From: DASXKD01 sp963734725
Lineage (GTDB): Bacteria; Actinomycetota; Actinomycetes; Streptosporangiales; Streptosporangiaceae
Assembly: GCA_963734725.1 (NCBI GenBank)
Contig: CAVTIX010000020.1
Coordinates: 473,422 to 537,421 of the forward strand
Reading direction: 5' to 3'
DNA: 64,000 bases
Part shown: positions 43,131-53,117 of the stretch, in pieces
How the letters are laid out: every line of letters starts with the position of its first letter
How positions within the stretch are numbered: position 1 is the first letter of the stretch
The notes under the pieces: generated by a model
Database searches by the model: none
Told to the model about the DNA's origin: nothing
What the model saw: only the letters and a program-made list of their open reading frames with translations
Translations under genes and position numbers: made by a program

Positions 43131-45908
43131 CTAGGACTGTGGGTCTGCCTGCCCGGGGCTGGCCAGGGCTCGCCGCAGTTCTCGGCGTGAGCCGACTCCG
43201 AGCTTGGTGTACACCTTGCTGAGATGCCATTCGACGGTCCGGGTGCTGAGGAATAGCTGGGTGCCGATCTCTACGTTGGTGTGGCCGTCGGCGGCAAGCC
43301 GGGCGATGTGCGCTTCCTGGGCGGTGAGCTCGCTGACTGTCTCGACCGTCCGCTGGCGCACCGTGTCGCCGGTGGCCAGCAGCTCACGCCGGGTCCGTTC
43401 GGCGAACGCCTCGATGCCCATCGTGGTGAACAGGCCATGGGCGGCCCGCAGTTCGGCGCGGGCGTCCCGGCGCCGGTTCTGGCGGCGCAGCCATTCGCCG
43501 TACAGGAGGTGGGCGCGGGCTACGGCCGGGCGCATGCGGGTACGGCCGAGCCGCTCGATCGCCTCGCGATAGTACTTCTCGGCGGTCTCACCCTCACTAA
43601 GCAGGGCACGCGAGCGCGCCTCGGTGCCAACCGCCCAGTCGGTGCCGCTGGCGCGGGTGGTCTCGGAAAGCCGCTGCAGAGCGTCGGATGCGCGCGCGGA
43701 CTGGCCGCTGCGGACGGCCGCCTCGACCAGCTCGGTGAGCGACCAGCCGAGGACGCCTATGTCGTCGTACTCGCACACCAGCTCGGCGGCGGCGAGGGCC
43801 TTGTCGTAGTGGCCGATGCCGTTGTAAAGCAAGGCGGCAGAGTACCCGCTGGTCACTCCTCTCCCCTCGCCGCGGCTGGTCACGCCGTCCATGTTGGCTT
43901 GGATGAGTTCGGTGGCCTCGGCCTCATGCCCCCGGAGCGCGGCGATGCCCGTGGCGCCGTAGGGCGCGAGCTGGCTGCCGGTCGCGTCGGCGACCGCCTG
44001 CGCCTCCGCGATGAGCGCCGCGCCCTGCTGCAGCTCGCCCGCGTGGGTGTGCAGGAGGATACGGGACCGGACCGCGAGGGGGAGCTCACTGAGTGCCCCT
44101 GCTTCACGCGCGAGCTTGAGGTGTCGGCTGGCCAGGATGTGCCATGTCTCGTCGTCCCACACCGCCATGGCTGCCCGTTCGGCGAGCCACAGCCAGCCAA
44201 GCCCCTCCTCCGCCGGTATGTCCTGGCTGCGGACGGTGAGCAGCGCCCGTCTCAGGGCGGGCGTTCCGGCCGCGTACCCCTCCGTGACCAGCAGCGCCAG
44301 GCCGTCCAGGAGCAGGTCGGGGGCGCGCGCCGGGGCCGGTGGCGCGGGCGCCGCACGTACGGCTCTGGCCACGTCCCCGACCGCCGATGACAGGCGGCCG
44401 ACGAACAGCGCGGCGGTGAATGCCTCCAGGTAGGTCTTGCGGGCCAGCCCGGCGTCCAGCGCCTCGAGCTGTCTGGCCGCGCTGAGCATGAGCGGGGGCG
44501 CGTCACGGCCATGACTGGAGGCGAACGCGATCTGCGCTCGCAACAGGTCGCTGCGGACACGCTGCAGTTCATCCAGCGGCCCGGCCTGTGCCATGGCCAG
44601 CAGGCCGAGCGCGGCGTCGAGGGCGCCAGCCTGGTGCTTGGCTCGCGCTGCGGCCAGCGCCCGCTGTGCGCGGCGCGCCGGGTCGAGCGTCAGCCGGGCG
44701 GACTGCTCCAGGAACGCGGCTGCCGCCGCGAGACCACCGCGGCGCTGTGCCCGGCCTGCGGAGTGCTCAAGTTCGGCAGCAACTTCCTCATCTGGGCCCG
44801 GCGCGGCCTGGGCGCGGTGCCAGGCCCGCCGGTCAGGATCGGCGGCCGGGTCGGTGGCCTCGGCCAGCGCGCCGTGCAGCTCCTGCCTCGTCTGGACCGA
44901 TGCCGACCGGTAGGCAGCCGAGCGCACCAGCGGATGCCGGAACCGCACCCGGGCGCCGAACTCTGCCAGTCCCGCCTCCGCGGCCGGCCCTGCCGCCCCG
45001 GGCCCGATCGCGAGCCGCCCGGCCGCCCGCCACACCAGCACCGGATCGCCGGTCGGATCGGCCGCCGCCAGCTGCACCAGCCGCAGGGTCTGCGTTGGCA
45101 ACGTCTCCAGCTGCCGCCCGAAGCTCTCCTCGATCCGCCCGTCCAGCGGCATCGCGCTGCTGACCCCGAACCCGCCCGTTAGCTGCGCCGGCGTCAGCCC
45201 TCGCGGCAGCTCCAGCAACGCCAGCGGGTTGCCGTGCGTGTCGGCGATGATGCGATCCCGGACTTGCGCGTCCAGCGGCCCGGTCAGCCCGGTCAGCACC
45301 GACTCCAGCAGCGCCGCCGCATCGTCCTCGGCCAGGCCCTCCACCAGGAGCTCTGGCAGTCCGGCCACCTCCTCCCCCGGGACCCGTGCCGCGAACACCA
45401 GGCCCACCGGGTCGGCCGCCAGCCGCCGGGCCGCGAACCCCAGCGCCTGCGCCGAGGCTCGGTCCAGCCACTGCTGGTCATCCACGATGCAGATCAGCGG
45501 GCGTTCCCCCGCCGTCTCGGACAGCAGCCCCAGCACGGCCAGGCCCACCAGGAACCGGTCCGGGACTGGGCCGGCGCTGAGGCCGAACGCGGTCCGCAGC
45601 GCGTCACGCTGCGGAACCGGGAGGGACTCGGCATGATCCAGCATCGGCGCGCACAGCTGATGCAGTGCCGCGAAGGCCAGCTCCATTTCCGACTGCACGC
45701 CCGCTGCCCGCGCTACCCGGCACCCCGAGGCCCGCCTGGCCAGGTAGTCCAGCAGCACGGTCTTGCCTACGCCAGGCTCGCCGCGCACCACCAGTGCCCG
45801 GCCCTCGCCGGACCGCACGCCGGCCACGAACCGGTCAAGCACGCCACGTTCCCTGGGCCGGCCCGTCAGCCCTGCTACGGGCCCGCGGATGCCAGAATGT
45901 GCCATCAT
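43131..45908 (-). CDS. LAL-type LuxR-family regulator with AAA ATPase domain
   Basis: 925 residues. N-terminal ATPase: LTGRPRERGVLDRFVAGVRS, Walker A VVRGEPGVGKTVLLDYLA, Walker B-like LICIVDDQQWLD. A long TPR-like middle. C-terminal LuxR HTH: LTAQEAHIARLAADGHTNVE then IGTQLFLSTRTVEWHLSKVY and KLGVGSRREL. These MalT-like regulators activate genes in response to a ligand and ATP. Monocistronic; the target is not known. Confidence 0.93.
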   Translation of the reverse strand: MMAHSGIRGPVAGLTGRPRERGVLDRFVAGVRSGEGRALVVRGEPGVGKTVLLDYLARRASGCRVARAAGVQSEMELAFAALHQLCAPMLDHAESLPVPQRDALRTAFGLSAGPVPDRFLVGLAVLGLLSETAGERPLICIVDDQQWLDRASAQALGFAARRLAADPVGLVFAARVPGEEVAGLPELLVEGLAEDDAAALLESVLTGLTGPLDAQVRDRIIADTHGNPLALLELPRGLTPAQLTGGFGVSSAMPLDGRIEESFGRQLETLPTQTLRLVQLAAADPTGDPVLVWRAAGRLAIGPGAAGPAAEAGLAEFGARVRFRHPLVRSAAYRSASVQTRQELHGALAEATDPAADPDRRAWHRAQAAPGPDEEVAAELEHSAGRAQRRGGLAAAAAFLEQSARLTLDPARRAQRALAAARAKHQAGALDAALGLLAMAQAGPLDELQRVRSDLLRAQIAFASSHGRDAPPLMLSAARQLEALDAGLARKTYLEAFTAALFVGRLSSAVGDVARAVRAAPAPPAPARAPDLLLDGLALLVTEGYAAGTPALRRALLTVRSQDIPAEEGLGWLWLAERAAMAVWDDETWHILASRHLKLAREAGALSELPLAVRSRILLHTHAGELQQGAALIAEAQAVADATGSQLAPYGATGIAALRGHEAEATELIQANMDGVTSRGEGRGVTSGYSAALLYNGIGHYDKALAAAELVCEYDDIGVLGWSLTELVEAAVRSGQSARASDALQRLSETTRASGTDWAVGTEARSRALLSEGETAEKYYREAIERLGRTRMRPAVARAHLLYGEWLRRQNRRRDARAELRAAHGLFTTMGIEAFAERTRRELLATGDTVRQRTVETVSELTAQEAHIARLAADGHTNVEIGTQLFLSTRTVEWHLSKVYTKLGVGSRRELRRALASPGQADPQS

Positions 45909-46519
45909 CGGCCCGGCGTTACACAGCTACCATGGCGGCGGTAGCGCCTCCTGCGGCAAGGCGACACCGGGAACGCCGCGTCTCGGTCGCCCGGCCAGGC
46001 ATGAGCGCTCACACGGCCTCCCTGCCGGACACCACTGATGCCCGCCCGCCAGCCTACCTGGGGGGACCGGACCAGGAAATCCAGGCGCCCGGCCGCTGTT
46101 GATGGGAGATCTGCGCCATTACCCCTGCCATCGGGTGGCTGGCGGGGTGACTGCGCCTCCGTTAACCAGACCATGGTGACCGCGCCGGAAGCTCGTCCGA
46201 CAGCACCCAGCGCCTGGCCGGATCCGGTCGCCGCCAGCAGGGCCGATACTCCCCGGTGCCCTTGGTGATCGTGCTGCATGTGCGGCGACCGGATGTTCGT
46301 TTCAGCTTGGCGCAGATGAGCGCTCGGCAGATGGTCCCAGGCGACTACTGGCGCGGCCCGGACCGCAGGCTAGCCGGAACCACCGGCCGGTGGTTACCAC
46401 GGGCGCGAGACGCCCCTCCGAGCGCAATCGTGAGTGGAGCACCGGCCTGCAGCCGAAGCCGACCGGCACCCGGCCCGCCGCACAGATGCAGGCCACGCCC
46501 CGACAGGAAGGGAAGTCTC
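45909..46519. other. Intergenic stretch upstream of the hydrolase operon
   Basis: About 610 bp, divergent. It must hold promoters for the LAL regulator and the operon starting at 46520. GGAAGGGAAG at 46506-46515 is the ribosome site of the first gene. No clear operator or other gene. Confidence 0.5.
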
Positions 46520-47353
46520 ATGCCCACAGTTGCCGTCGGCCAGGAGAACAACGCCGAAATCGAGATCCACTACGAGGATCACGGCGCTGGCCAGCCCGTC
46601 GTCCTGATCCATGGCTACCCGCTCAGCGGCCGCGCCTGGGACAAGCAGGTCCCGGTCCTGCTGGACGCCGGCCACCGGGTCATCACCTACGACCGGCGCG
46701 GGTTCGGCCAGTCCAGCCAGCCGGCGTTCGGGTACGACTACGACACCTTCGCCGCCGACCTCAACACCCTGCTGGAGTACCTCGACCTGTCCGACGCCGT
46801 CCTGGTCGGGCACTCGATGGGCACCGGCGAGGTCACCCGCTACCTCGGCCGCTACGGATCGGAACGGGTGGCCAAGGGCGTGCTGGTCGCCCCGATCCCG
46901 CCCTACCTGCTGCAAGCCCCCGACAATCCCAACGGGGTGCCGCAGGCCCTGTTCGACGGGTTCGCCCAGGCCGCCCGGGCCGATACCCCGGCGTGGATGA
47001 AGGGATTCCTGGACAACTTCTACAACGCCGACACCCTGCGCGGCACCCTGGTCAGCGACCAGGCCTACCAGGCCAGCTGGAACCTGGCCGTCACCGCGTC
47101 GGCCACCGCGGCCGTTGCGTGCATCCCCACCTGGGGGACCGACTTCCGCGCCGACCTGCCCAAGATCGACGTGCCCATCCTGGTCGTGCAGGGCGACGTA
47201 GATCAGGTCCTGCCGCTGGACAAGACCGGCCAGCGGCTGCCCGACCTGATCAAGGACGTGCAGCTGACCGTCGTCGAGGGCGGCCCGCACGCCATCGCCT
47301 GGACCCACGCCGCCCAGGTCAACACCGCCCTGCTCGACTTCATCCGCAGCTGA
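46520..47353 (+). CDS. Alpha/beta hydrolase, non-heme chloroperoxidase-like
   Basis: 277 residues. Oxyanion HGYPLSGRAW, nucleophile elbow VLVGHSMGTGEVTRYLGRYG with Ser, Asp in VVQGDVDQVLPLD and His in EGGPHAIAWTHA. TYDRRGFGQSSQPAFGYDYD is the signature of the cofactor-free haloperoxidase/esterase group. First gene of the operon 46520-50387. Esterase or perhydrolase activity likely; natural substrate unknown. Confidence 0.9.
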   Translation: MPTVAVGQENNAEIEIHYEDHGAGQPVVLIHGYPLSGRAWDKQVPVLLDAGHRVITYDRRGFGQSSQPAFGYDYDTFAADLNTLLEYLDLSDAVLVGHSMGTGEVTRYLGRYGSERVAKGVLVAPIPPYLLQAPDNPNGVPQALFDGFAQAARADTPAWMKGFLDNFYNADTLRGTLVSDQAYQASWNLAVTASATAAVACIPTWGTDFRADLPKIDVPILVVQGDVDQVLPLDKTGQRLPDLIKDVQLTVVEGGPHAIAWTHAAQVNTALLDFIRS

Positions 47354-47395
47354 CACCCGACACAGCGGACACCACTATCCAGAAGGAAGAACAAA

Positions 47396-48427
47396 ATGTC
47401 GAACCACTTCAGCGCCGACAACCTCAAGTTCCCCGGCGACGACCGCCGCCTGGACCTCACCGACGTGTTCGTTTTCCAGGCGCCCGCCAGCCCAGAACAT
47501 CACCACACACTGCTTCACCATCACCACCCCGGCACGACCGTGCTGATCATGGACTCGAACCCGACCAGCGCCCCGCCGCCGATCCCGGCCCCGGTGACCG
47601 GCCCGGAGTTCTACCCGGGCGCGATCTACCGGATCAACATCGACACCGACGGCGACAACCAGGCCGACGTCGCGTTCACGTTCGTGTTCTCCGAGTACGA
47701 GGACGGCAGGCAGACCGGGACCGCCTGGTACGCCACCGGCGCCCAGGCCCGCCAGGGCGAACCCGGCGGAGAGGTACTCGCCGAGGCCATCCCGGTCAGC
47801 TTCGACGGCACCGCCCAGCCCGTCCAGGCCGGCCGGATCCGGCTGTTCGCCGGGCTGCGCAGCGACCCGTTCTTCGCCGACGTCGAAGGCGCGCTGCACG
47901 GCTTCGCCTGGACCGGGCACGACGACTTCGCCGACAACAACGTCGACTCGATCGTGCTGGAGGTACCCGACGACATGCTCGGCGGCCCGGTCATCGGCGT
48001 CTGGGCCTCGATCAGCCGCTACCGCGACGACGGCACCCTGGAGCAACTGGACCGCGGCGGGAACCCGACCATCAACCCGTTCATCAACCCCGACGGCGAG
48101 AAGAACCTGTTCAACTCCCGCCAGCCCGCCGACGACGTGGCCAACTACCTGGAGCCGTGGTCGACGATCCTGGAAAACGCCGGCGGCTACACCCCCGAAG
48201 CAGCCAGGGCGGCCGCCCTGGAGGTCCTGCCCGACATCCTGCACTACGACCGCACCCAGCCCGCCACCTACCCCAACGGCCGCGTCCCCACCGACGACGT
48301 CTACAGCATGCGCTTCGCCTGGCTGACCAACGGCAAGGTCCCCCCGTCCGGCCTCAAGCCGCACGACGACCTGCTGGCCCACTTCCCGTACCTCGGCCCG
48401 CCGAACCCGCCGAAGACCAGTTCCTGA
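47396..48427 (+). CDS. DUF4331-family protein
   Basis: 343 residues. DUF4331 features: LDLTDVFVFQAP near the start, VLIMDSNPTSAPPP, YRINIDTDGDNQADVAFTFV, IRLFAGLRSDPFFADVEGAL, NNVDSIVLEVPDDML and INPFINPDGEKNLFNSRQPA. There is no signal peptide, unlike many family members. A His cluster (HHHTLLHHHH) occurs near residue 40. Function unknown. 42 bp after the hydrolase. Confidence 0.85.
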   Translation: MSNHFSADNLKFPGDDRRLDLTDVFVFQAPASPEHHHTLLHHHHPGTTVLIMDSNPTSAPPPIPAPVTGPEFYPGAIYRINIDTDGDNQADVAFTFVFSEYEDGRQTGTAWYATGAQARQGEPGGEVLAEAIPVSFDGTAQPVQAGRIRLFAGLRSDPFFADVEGALHGFAWTGHDDFADNNVDSIVLEVPDDMLGGPVIGVWASISRYRDDGTLEQLDRGGNPTINPFINPDGEKNLFNSRQPADDVANYLEPWSTILENAGGYTPEAARAAALEVLPDILHYDRTQPATYPNGRVPTDDVYSMRFAWLTNGKVPPSGLKPHDDLLAHFPYLGPPNPPKTSS

Positions 48428-48528
48428 TCCGAACCGATGCGGCGGCCCGGCTGGCCGGGAAAGAAACGGAGGGCATCCATGATCCGGCTTGACGCCGGAT
48501 CTGGATGCCCTCCGGTCAGGAGTGCACC

Positions 48529-49755
48529 ATGTCCGGTTTGACCGTGTCAGGGTCCCCGCGCATCGGCGCGATGGTCCGGCAGTCGTTTACCGCGATGACC
48601 CCGGCCGAACGCACCCGGGTGACGGCGATGTACGGCGTGATCGCCGGGCTGCACCTGCTCGGATTCTTCATCCTGTTCGCGTTCGTTGTGCCGTCCCACT
48701 ACAAGGGGCTGGGGATCGGGGTGGCGATCCTGGCCTACACCCTGGGCTTGCGGCACGCCTTCGACGCCGACCACATCTCCGCGGTCGACAACACCACCCG
48801 CAAGGTGCTGGGCGAGCGGCAAGGTACGGGCGAGCCGCGGCCGTTCGGCTTCGGGTTCTTCTTCTCCCTCGGCCATTCCAGCGTGGTCGTCGCGATCGGG
48901 TTCGCCATCATCGTCGCGGAGAGGACCGTCTTTCCCGCAGTATCGAACAGCGGCTCGCCCCTGGAGCGTTTCGGGGGCTTCTTCGGCACGATCGTGTCCG
49001 CGTCGTTCCTGTTCCTGATCGGGCTGCTGAACCTAGTGATCCTGGCCGGGATCGTGCGGGTCTTCACCGCCATGCGCCGCGGACAGTACGACGAGGCCGA
49101 GCTGGAGCGCCAGCTGGAGGCCCGCGGGTTCTTCTACCGGTTCTTCGGCCGCTGGATGAAGGCCATCAGCAAGGAGTGGCAGCTGTACCCGGTCGGGGTG
49201 CTGTTCGGGCTGGGCTTCGACACCGCGACCGAGGTGGCCCTGCTGGCCACGACCGCGCTGCTGGCCTCCGGGCACACCCCCTGGTACGCGATCGCGTGCC
49301 TGCCGGTCTTGTTCACCGCGGGGATGACGCTAATGGACACCACCGACGGACTGTTCATGAACCTGGCCTACGGCTGGGCCTTCTTCAACTCGGTCCGCAA
49401 GGTGTACTACAACCTCGCCATCACCGGGCTGTCCGTGGCCATCTGCTTGTTCATCGGCGGCATCGAGGTCCTCAGCCTGCTCACCCACCAGATCGCAGGG
49501 CCCAGCCGCAGCCACGGCTTGTGGGGCTTCCTGTCCAGCTTCAACCTCAACACGGCCGGCTTCGTGATCGTGGCCATGTTCATCGTCACCTGGCTGGCCG
49601 CCATGCTCATCTGGCGCTACGGCCAGATCGAGGAGAAGTGGACCGCCAGGCTGCAGCCCGGAACGCCCGGCGGCGTGGTCCGCGAGCCGCCCGCAGCTGA
49701 GGGCGGCGAACCGCTGGTCATTTACAGCGTCTGCAACAATCCAGGAGGTGCCTGA
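48529..49755 (+). CDS. HoxN/NixA-type nickel/cobalt permease
   Basis: 408 residues, about eight helices. The signature GLRHAFDADHISAVDNTTRK holds the HX4DH metal motif; the second is GFFFSLGHSSVV, and GLGFDTATEVALL follows. Imports Ni2+ or Co2+. It starts after CAGGAG and sits in the operon with no nickel enzyme nearby. Confidence 0.92.
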   Translation: MSGLTVSGSPRIGAMVRQSFTAMTPAERTRVTAMYGVIAGLHLLGFFILFAFVVPSHYKGLGIGVAILAYTLGLRHAFDADHISAVDNTTRKVLGERQGTGEPRPFGFGFFFSLGHSSVVVAIGFAIIVAERTVFPAVSNSGSPLERFGGFFGTIVSASFLFLIGLLNLVILAGIVRVFTAMRRGQYDEAELERQLEARGFFYRFFGRWMKAISKEWQLYPVGVLFGLGFDTATEVALLATTALLASGHTPWYAIACLPVLFTAGMTLMDTTDGLFMNLAYGWAFFNSVRKVYYNLAITGLSVAICLFIGGIEVLSLLTHQIAGPSRSHGLWGFLSSFNLNTAGFVIVAMFIVTWLAAMLIWRYGQIEEKWTARLQPGTPGGVVREPPAAEGGEPLVIYSVCNNPGGA

Positions 49756-49757
49756 CC

Positions 49758-50387
49758 ATGGAATACCTCGTCAGCATGACCACCCGCGTCCCGGACGGAA
49801 CGCCGGAAGAAGCGGTCCAGGACATCCGCGCCCGCGAGGCCGCCCACTCGCGCGAGCTCGCGGCCCAGGGACATCTGCTGCGCCTGTGGCGCCCGCCGCT
49901 GCAACCAGGCGAATGGCGCACCTTGGGGCTGTTCGCCGCCGCCGACGGCGACCGGCTCGAGGAGGTCCTCGCCTCGATGCCGCTGCGGGTGTGGCGCACC
50001 GATGAGGTCACCCCCCTCTCGCCGCATCCGAACGACCCGCCACCCACGCCCACGAGCAGCGCCGTCACCGCCACGGAGTTCCTGGTGACCTTCACCCTGG
50101 CCGTTCCGCCGGGCACGGGCGGCCAGACGGTGGAGGACACCAAGGCCCGTGAGGCGCAGGCCGCGCACGACCTGGCCGCCCAGGGACACCTGCTCCGGCT
50201 GTGGACCCTGCCAGACAGGCGCGCGCTGGGCCTGTACCAAGCCCGCGACGCCGCCCAGATGCAGGCGATCCTGGAGGCGCTGCCGCTGGCCCCCTGGATG
50301 ACCATGGACACCACGCCGCTGTCGCCGCACCCCAGCGACCCGGCGAACATGTACCCGCCGAACACGGCAGCGACGGGAACACCATGA
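49758..50387 (+). CDS. Tandem muconolactone-isomerase-like protein
   Basis: 209 residues made of two copies of the ~95-residue fold: MEYLVSMTTRVPDGTPEEAV...LAAQGHLLRLW...WRTLGLFAAADGDRLEEVLA and EFLVTFTLAVPPGTGGQTVE...LAAQGHLLRLW...RRALGLYQARDAAQMQAILE, each ending in TPLSPHP. Muconolactone isomerase normally acts as a decamer of single domains. The duplication is clear. No catechol pathway genes are near, so the substrate may differ. It starts 3 bp after the permease. Confidence 0.85.
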   Translation: MEYLVSMTTRVPDGTPEEAVQDIRAREAAHSRELAAQGHLLRLWRPPLQPGEWRTLGLFAAADGDRLEEVLASMPLRVWRTDEVTPLSPHPNDPPPTPTSSAVTATEFLVTFTLAVPPGTGGQTVEDTKAREAQAAHDLAAQGHLLRLWTLPDRRALGLYQARDAAQMQAILEALPLAPWMTMDTTPLSPHPSDPANMYPPNTAATGTP

Positions 50388-50626
50388 GCGATAAGGGCCA
50401 GAAAGCCGCCATCATCACCGGGGCCTCTCAGGGCATCGGCGCCAGCCTGGTCACGGCCTACCGCTGGCAAGGCTGGAGCGTGGTAGCTACCGCCCGCACA
50501 ATGAAGCCGGCCGAGGACCCAGACATGCTCACCGTCGACGGCGACCTCGCCGACCCCGCCGGCCGGATCATCAGCAGAGCACTCAGACGCTTCGGCCGCA
50601 TCGACACGCTCATCGGGTCCCGGTGA
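50384..50626 (+). pseudogene. Short-chain dehydrogenase, N-terminal fragment
   Basis: ATGA overlap with the previous gene. AAIITGASQGIGASLVTAYR is the SDR cofactor motif and DLADPAGRIISRALRRFGRI followed by DTLIGSR is the start of the NNAG region. The frame stops there at 80 residues, so the catalytic YxxxK part is missing. The break point lies a few bases before the next gene's promoter. Confidence 0.85.
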
Positions 50627-50681
50627 TCTGTTCCGCCGCCGCCGCGGCGATGACGCGGAGGCGGGGCATAGGGTGGCCGTC

Positions 50682-51462
50682 ATGGCGAAGCCGGTGCTCG
50701 TTGTGGTTGATGACGAGGACACCGGCTTGCAGGCGCTGACGCGTGAGCTGGAATCGCGGTACGGCGCGCACTACCAGGTCGTGTCCGGTTCGTCGGCGGA
50801 GGTGGCGCTGGTCCGGCTGGCGGAGCTGAAGGCGGCGGGGGCTGATGTGCCGCTGGTGCTGGCCGATCGGCGGCTGCCGGGGATGAACGGGACCGAGCTG
50901 CTGGCGCGGGTGAGGGACATCTTTCCCACGGCCCGGCGCGGGCTGTTGATCACCTGGGGTGATCGGTCGGCGCCCGCGCCGTTCCTGGAGGCGGCGGCGC
51001 TGGGGCAGCTGGAGTTTTACTTGAACAGGCCGACGGGGTCACCGGATGAGCGGCAGCGGGCATCTTGAGCAACTGCTACTCCGCGACCGCGACTCTGGGG
51101 AAACCGAACCGGTACCAGCAGCCGGCCTGTTCATCCTGATCGGCGCACAGCCATTCACCGGCTGGCTCCCCGAAGCGATAAAGCGCGACCCGTGGGGATT
51201 CATCCTCACCGGTCCTGACACCGGTCAGGACTGGCCCCTGCAACGGGCGCCCTTCTTGCTGGAGACCACCACCCCAGGCGTGTTCGCCGCCGGCGACGTC
51301 CGGCACGGCTCGATGAAACGCGTGGCCTCCGCCGTCGGCGATGGCTCAACCGCCATCCGCCTCGTCCACGACTACCTCGCACTCGCGCCCCCCGTACACG
51401 AAGGTCAGCAATCCCGGTTACCAGCCAGGACAGCGATCCGGCACCTCCTTCGAAACACATGA
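50682..51462 (+). pseudogene. Response-regulator/thioredoxin-reductase fusion, internal deletion
   Basis: N-terminal part (50682 to about 51060): a response-regulator domain, VLVVVDDEDTGLQALTRELE, DVPLVLADRRLPGMNGTELL, EAAALGQLEFYLNRPTGSPD. The C-terminal part (about 51046-51462) in another frame: GSGHLEQLLLRDRDSGETEP, AAGLFILIGAQPFTGWLPEA, VFAAGDVRHGSMKRVASAVG, the end of a thioredoxin reductase. The middle of the reductase, with the FAD motif and CxxC, is missing. I infer a deletion with junction near 51046-51060. Confidence 0.85.
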
Positions 51463-51631
51463 GTTGAACGCGATCACATCAGGCGGGTCTGGACGACGCT
51501 AGTGCGCAGAACGGCGCTAATCGCGAGAAGTATGGGCGACCGGCCGGAGGGCACCGCCGAGCCGCCACCCGGCTGACCCTGGCCGCGGTGCACAGACGCA
51601 CCAGAGCCGGGCGGCTTGCTGGAGAGCGCCT

Positions 51632-52924
51632 TCAGGCCGCGCCTATATCTTGCTCGAGGGCCCGCCCGGCGACCGGGACGCCGAGCTGCAGCACCAGCCA
51701 GATGCGCTGGGGGTCAGCCAGCAGCTCGGGTTCCGCGAGCGGGTCACCCTCGACGATAAGCAGGTCGGCCAGCTTTCCCTCGGCGACGGTGCCGACGTGC
51801 TCGCCGAGGTCCAGCGCCTGCGCCGCGGTCCTGGTCGCCGCCACCAGGGTCTCCGCCGGGGTCAGCCCGTGGAAGATCATCCGCTGGATCTCCAGTGCGA
51901 CGCTCACCTCCATGTCGCTGCCCAGCGCGATCTTGACGCCTGCGTCGCGCGCGGCCCGCATCGAGGCCGCGCCCTGTTCGAGGTTGAGGTCGGCCAGGGC
52001 GACCAGCCCCGGCGGCATCTCCGGCACACGCTGGGGTGCGGCGGGGTCGACAGCGTCGCCCAGCCCGGCCATCCAGTAGTAGCCGGACAGCGTCGGGACC
52101 AGCACCTGGCCGCTGGCGGCCATCTTGTCCAGCAGCTCGGGCCGGCGGTTCAGGAAGATGCCGTGCTCGATGGTGTCCGCTCGGTGCGTGATCGCGGCCT
52201 CGCAGCCGGCCAGCCCCTCGGCGTGCGCGGACAGCCGGTAGCCCATCCGGCGCGCCTCGTCCGCGACCGCGGCAAGCTCGGCCTCGGTCACCTGGAGCGG
52301 CTCGGGGTCCTCCATCTCGTTCGACCGGGCGCCGGTGGTCATGATCTTGATAAAGTCGGCCCCCGCACGGATCTGCTCCCTGACCGCGCGCCGCATGTCG
52401 TCGGGCCCGTCCGCCTCGCGGTACATGGTCCCGTAGAACCGGCCGCCAGGCGCCGTGGCCGAGATGATCTTGCCGCAGGTGAGCAGGCGGGGTCCCCGGA
52501 ATGCGCCGTAGCGCATGGCCTGGCGGGCTTCCTGGAGCCACTCGCCCTGGGCGCCGGTGAACCGTACCGTGGTGACGCCCATGCGCAGGAACTGGCGCAA
52601 CTCGGCCTGCAGAAAGTGCGCCGGGGTCCCGGGCAGGATCGCCTCGGCGCCGCGCAGGATTGCCGGGGTGTCGGGCAGGATGTGCGTATGGGCCTCGATC
52701 AGGCCCGGCATAAGCGTGCGCTGCTGCACGTCCAGCTGCCGGGCGCCCTCGGGGCACGGCCCGGAAGCGCTGCCAACCCGCCGGATCACCCCGTCCTCGA
52801 CCAGGACCGCGGCACCGTCACGAACCGGGCCGCCGGTGCCGTCGAACAGCCGGGCGCCGGTCAGCCATAGCCGTCCCTCACCCCGCGCAGGGGCAGCGGT
52901 CAAAGCCGGGAACCGGTGCGGCAC
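51632..52924 (-). CDS. Imidazolonepropionase-like amidohydrolase
   Basis: About 430 residues from a GTG after GGAGGAAGG; starts further up (52957, 53050) are in frame. Metal sites: LMPGLIEAHTHILPDTPAIL (HxH), the Lys in ADFIKIMTTGARSNEM, YRLSAHAEGLAGCEAAI, ADTIEHGIFLN and the Asp in IALGSDMEVSVALEIQRMIF. The end LGEHVGTVAEGKLADLLIVE is typical of the family (prolidase/aryldialkylphosphatase-like). Substrate unknown. Confidence 0.88.
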   Translation of the reverse strand: MPHRFPALTAAPARGEGRLWLTGARLFDGTGGPVRDGAAVLVEDGVIRRVGSASGPCPEGARQLDVQQRTLMPGLIEAHTHILPDTPAILRGAEAILPGTPAHFLQAELRQFLRMGVTTVRFTGAQGEWLQEARQAMRYGAFRGPRLLTCGKIISATAPGGRFYGTMYREADGPDDMRRAVREQIRAGADFIKIMTTGARSNEMEDPEPLQVTEAELAAVADEARRMGYRLSAHAEGLAGCEAAITHRADTIEHGIFLNRRPELLDKMAASGQVLVPTLSGYYWMAGLGDAVDPAAPQRVPEMPPGLVALADLNLEQGAASMRAARDAGVKIALGSDMEVSVALEIQRMIFHGLTPAETLVAATRTAAQALDLGEHVGTVAEGKLADLLIVEGDPLAEPELLADPQRIWLVLQLGVPVAGRALEQDIGAA

Positions 52925-53117
52925 TCTGAACCCTTCCTCCACGTGCCCGAGAGTCATGACCACTGTGGATGCCGGCTCGAGGGCGTCGCAGATGTGCGGA
53001 ACGCCGCCAGGATAGGCGATACGGTCCGGTCGGCCCCAGCTCGGATTCACACTGGAGTGGCAGCTGCGCGCGCGTGTTAGTGCAGCCTGCGCTGACCCTC
53101 GTCAAGGAGGCTCCGGG

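Noticed and set aside
46390..48492. A 700-codon frame across the hydrolase and DUF4331 genes
   Set aside because: It is the shifted frame of two real genes and is almost only Arg, Pro, Gly and Ala.
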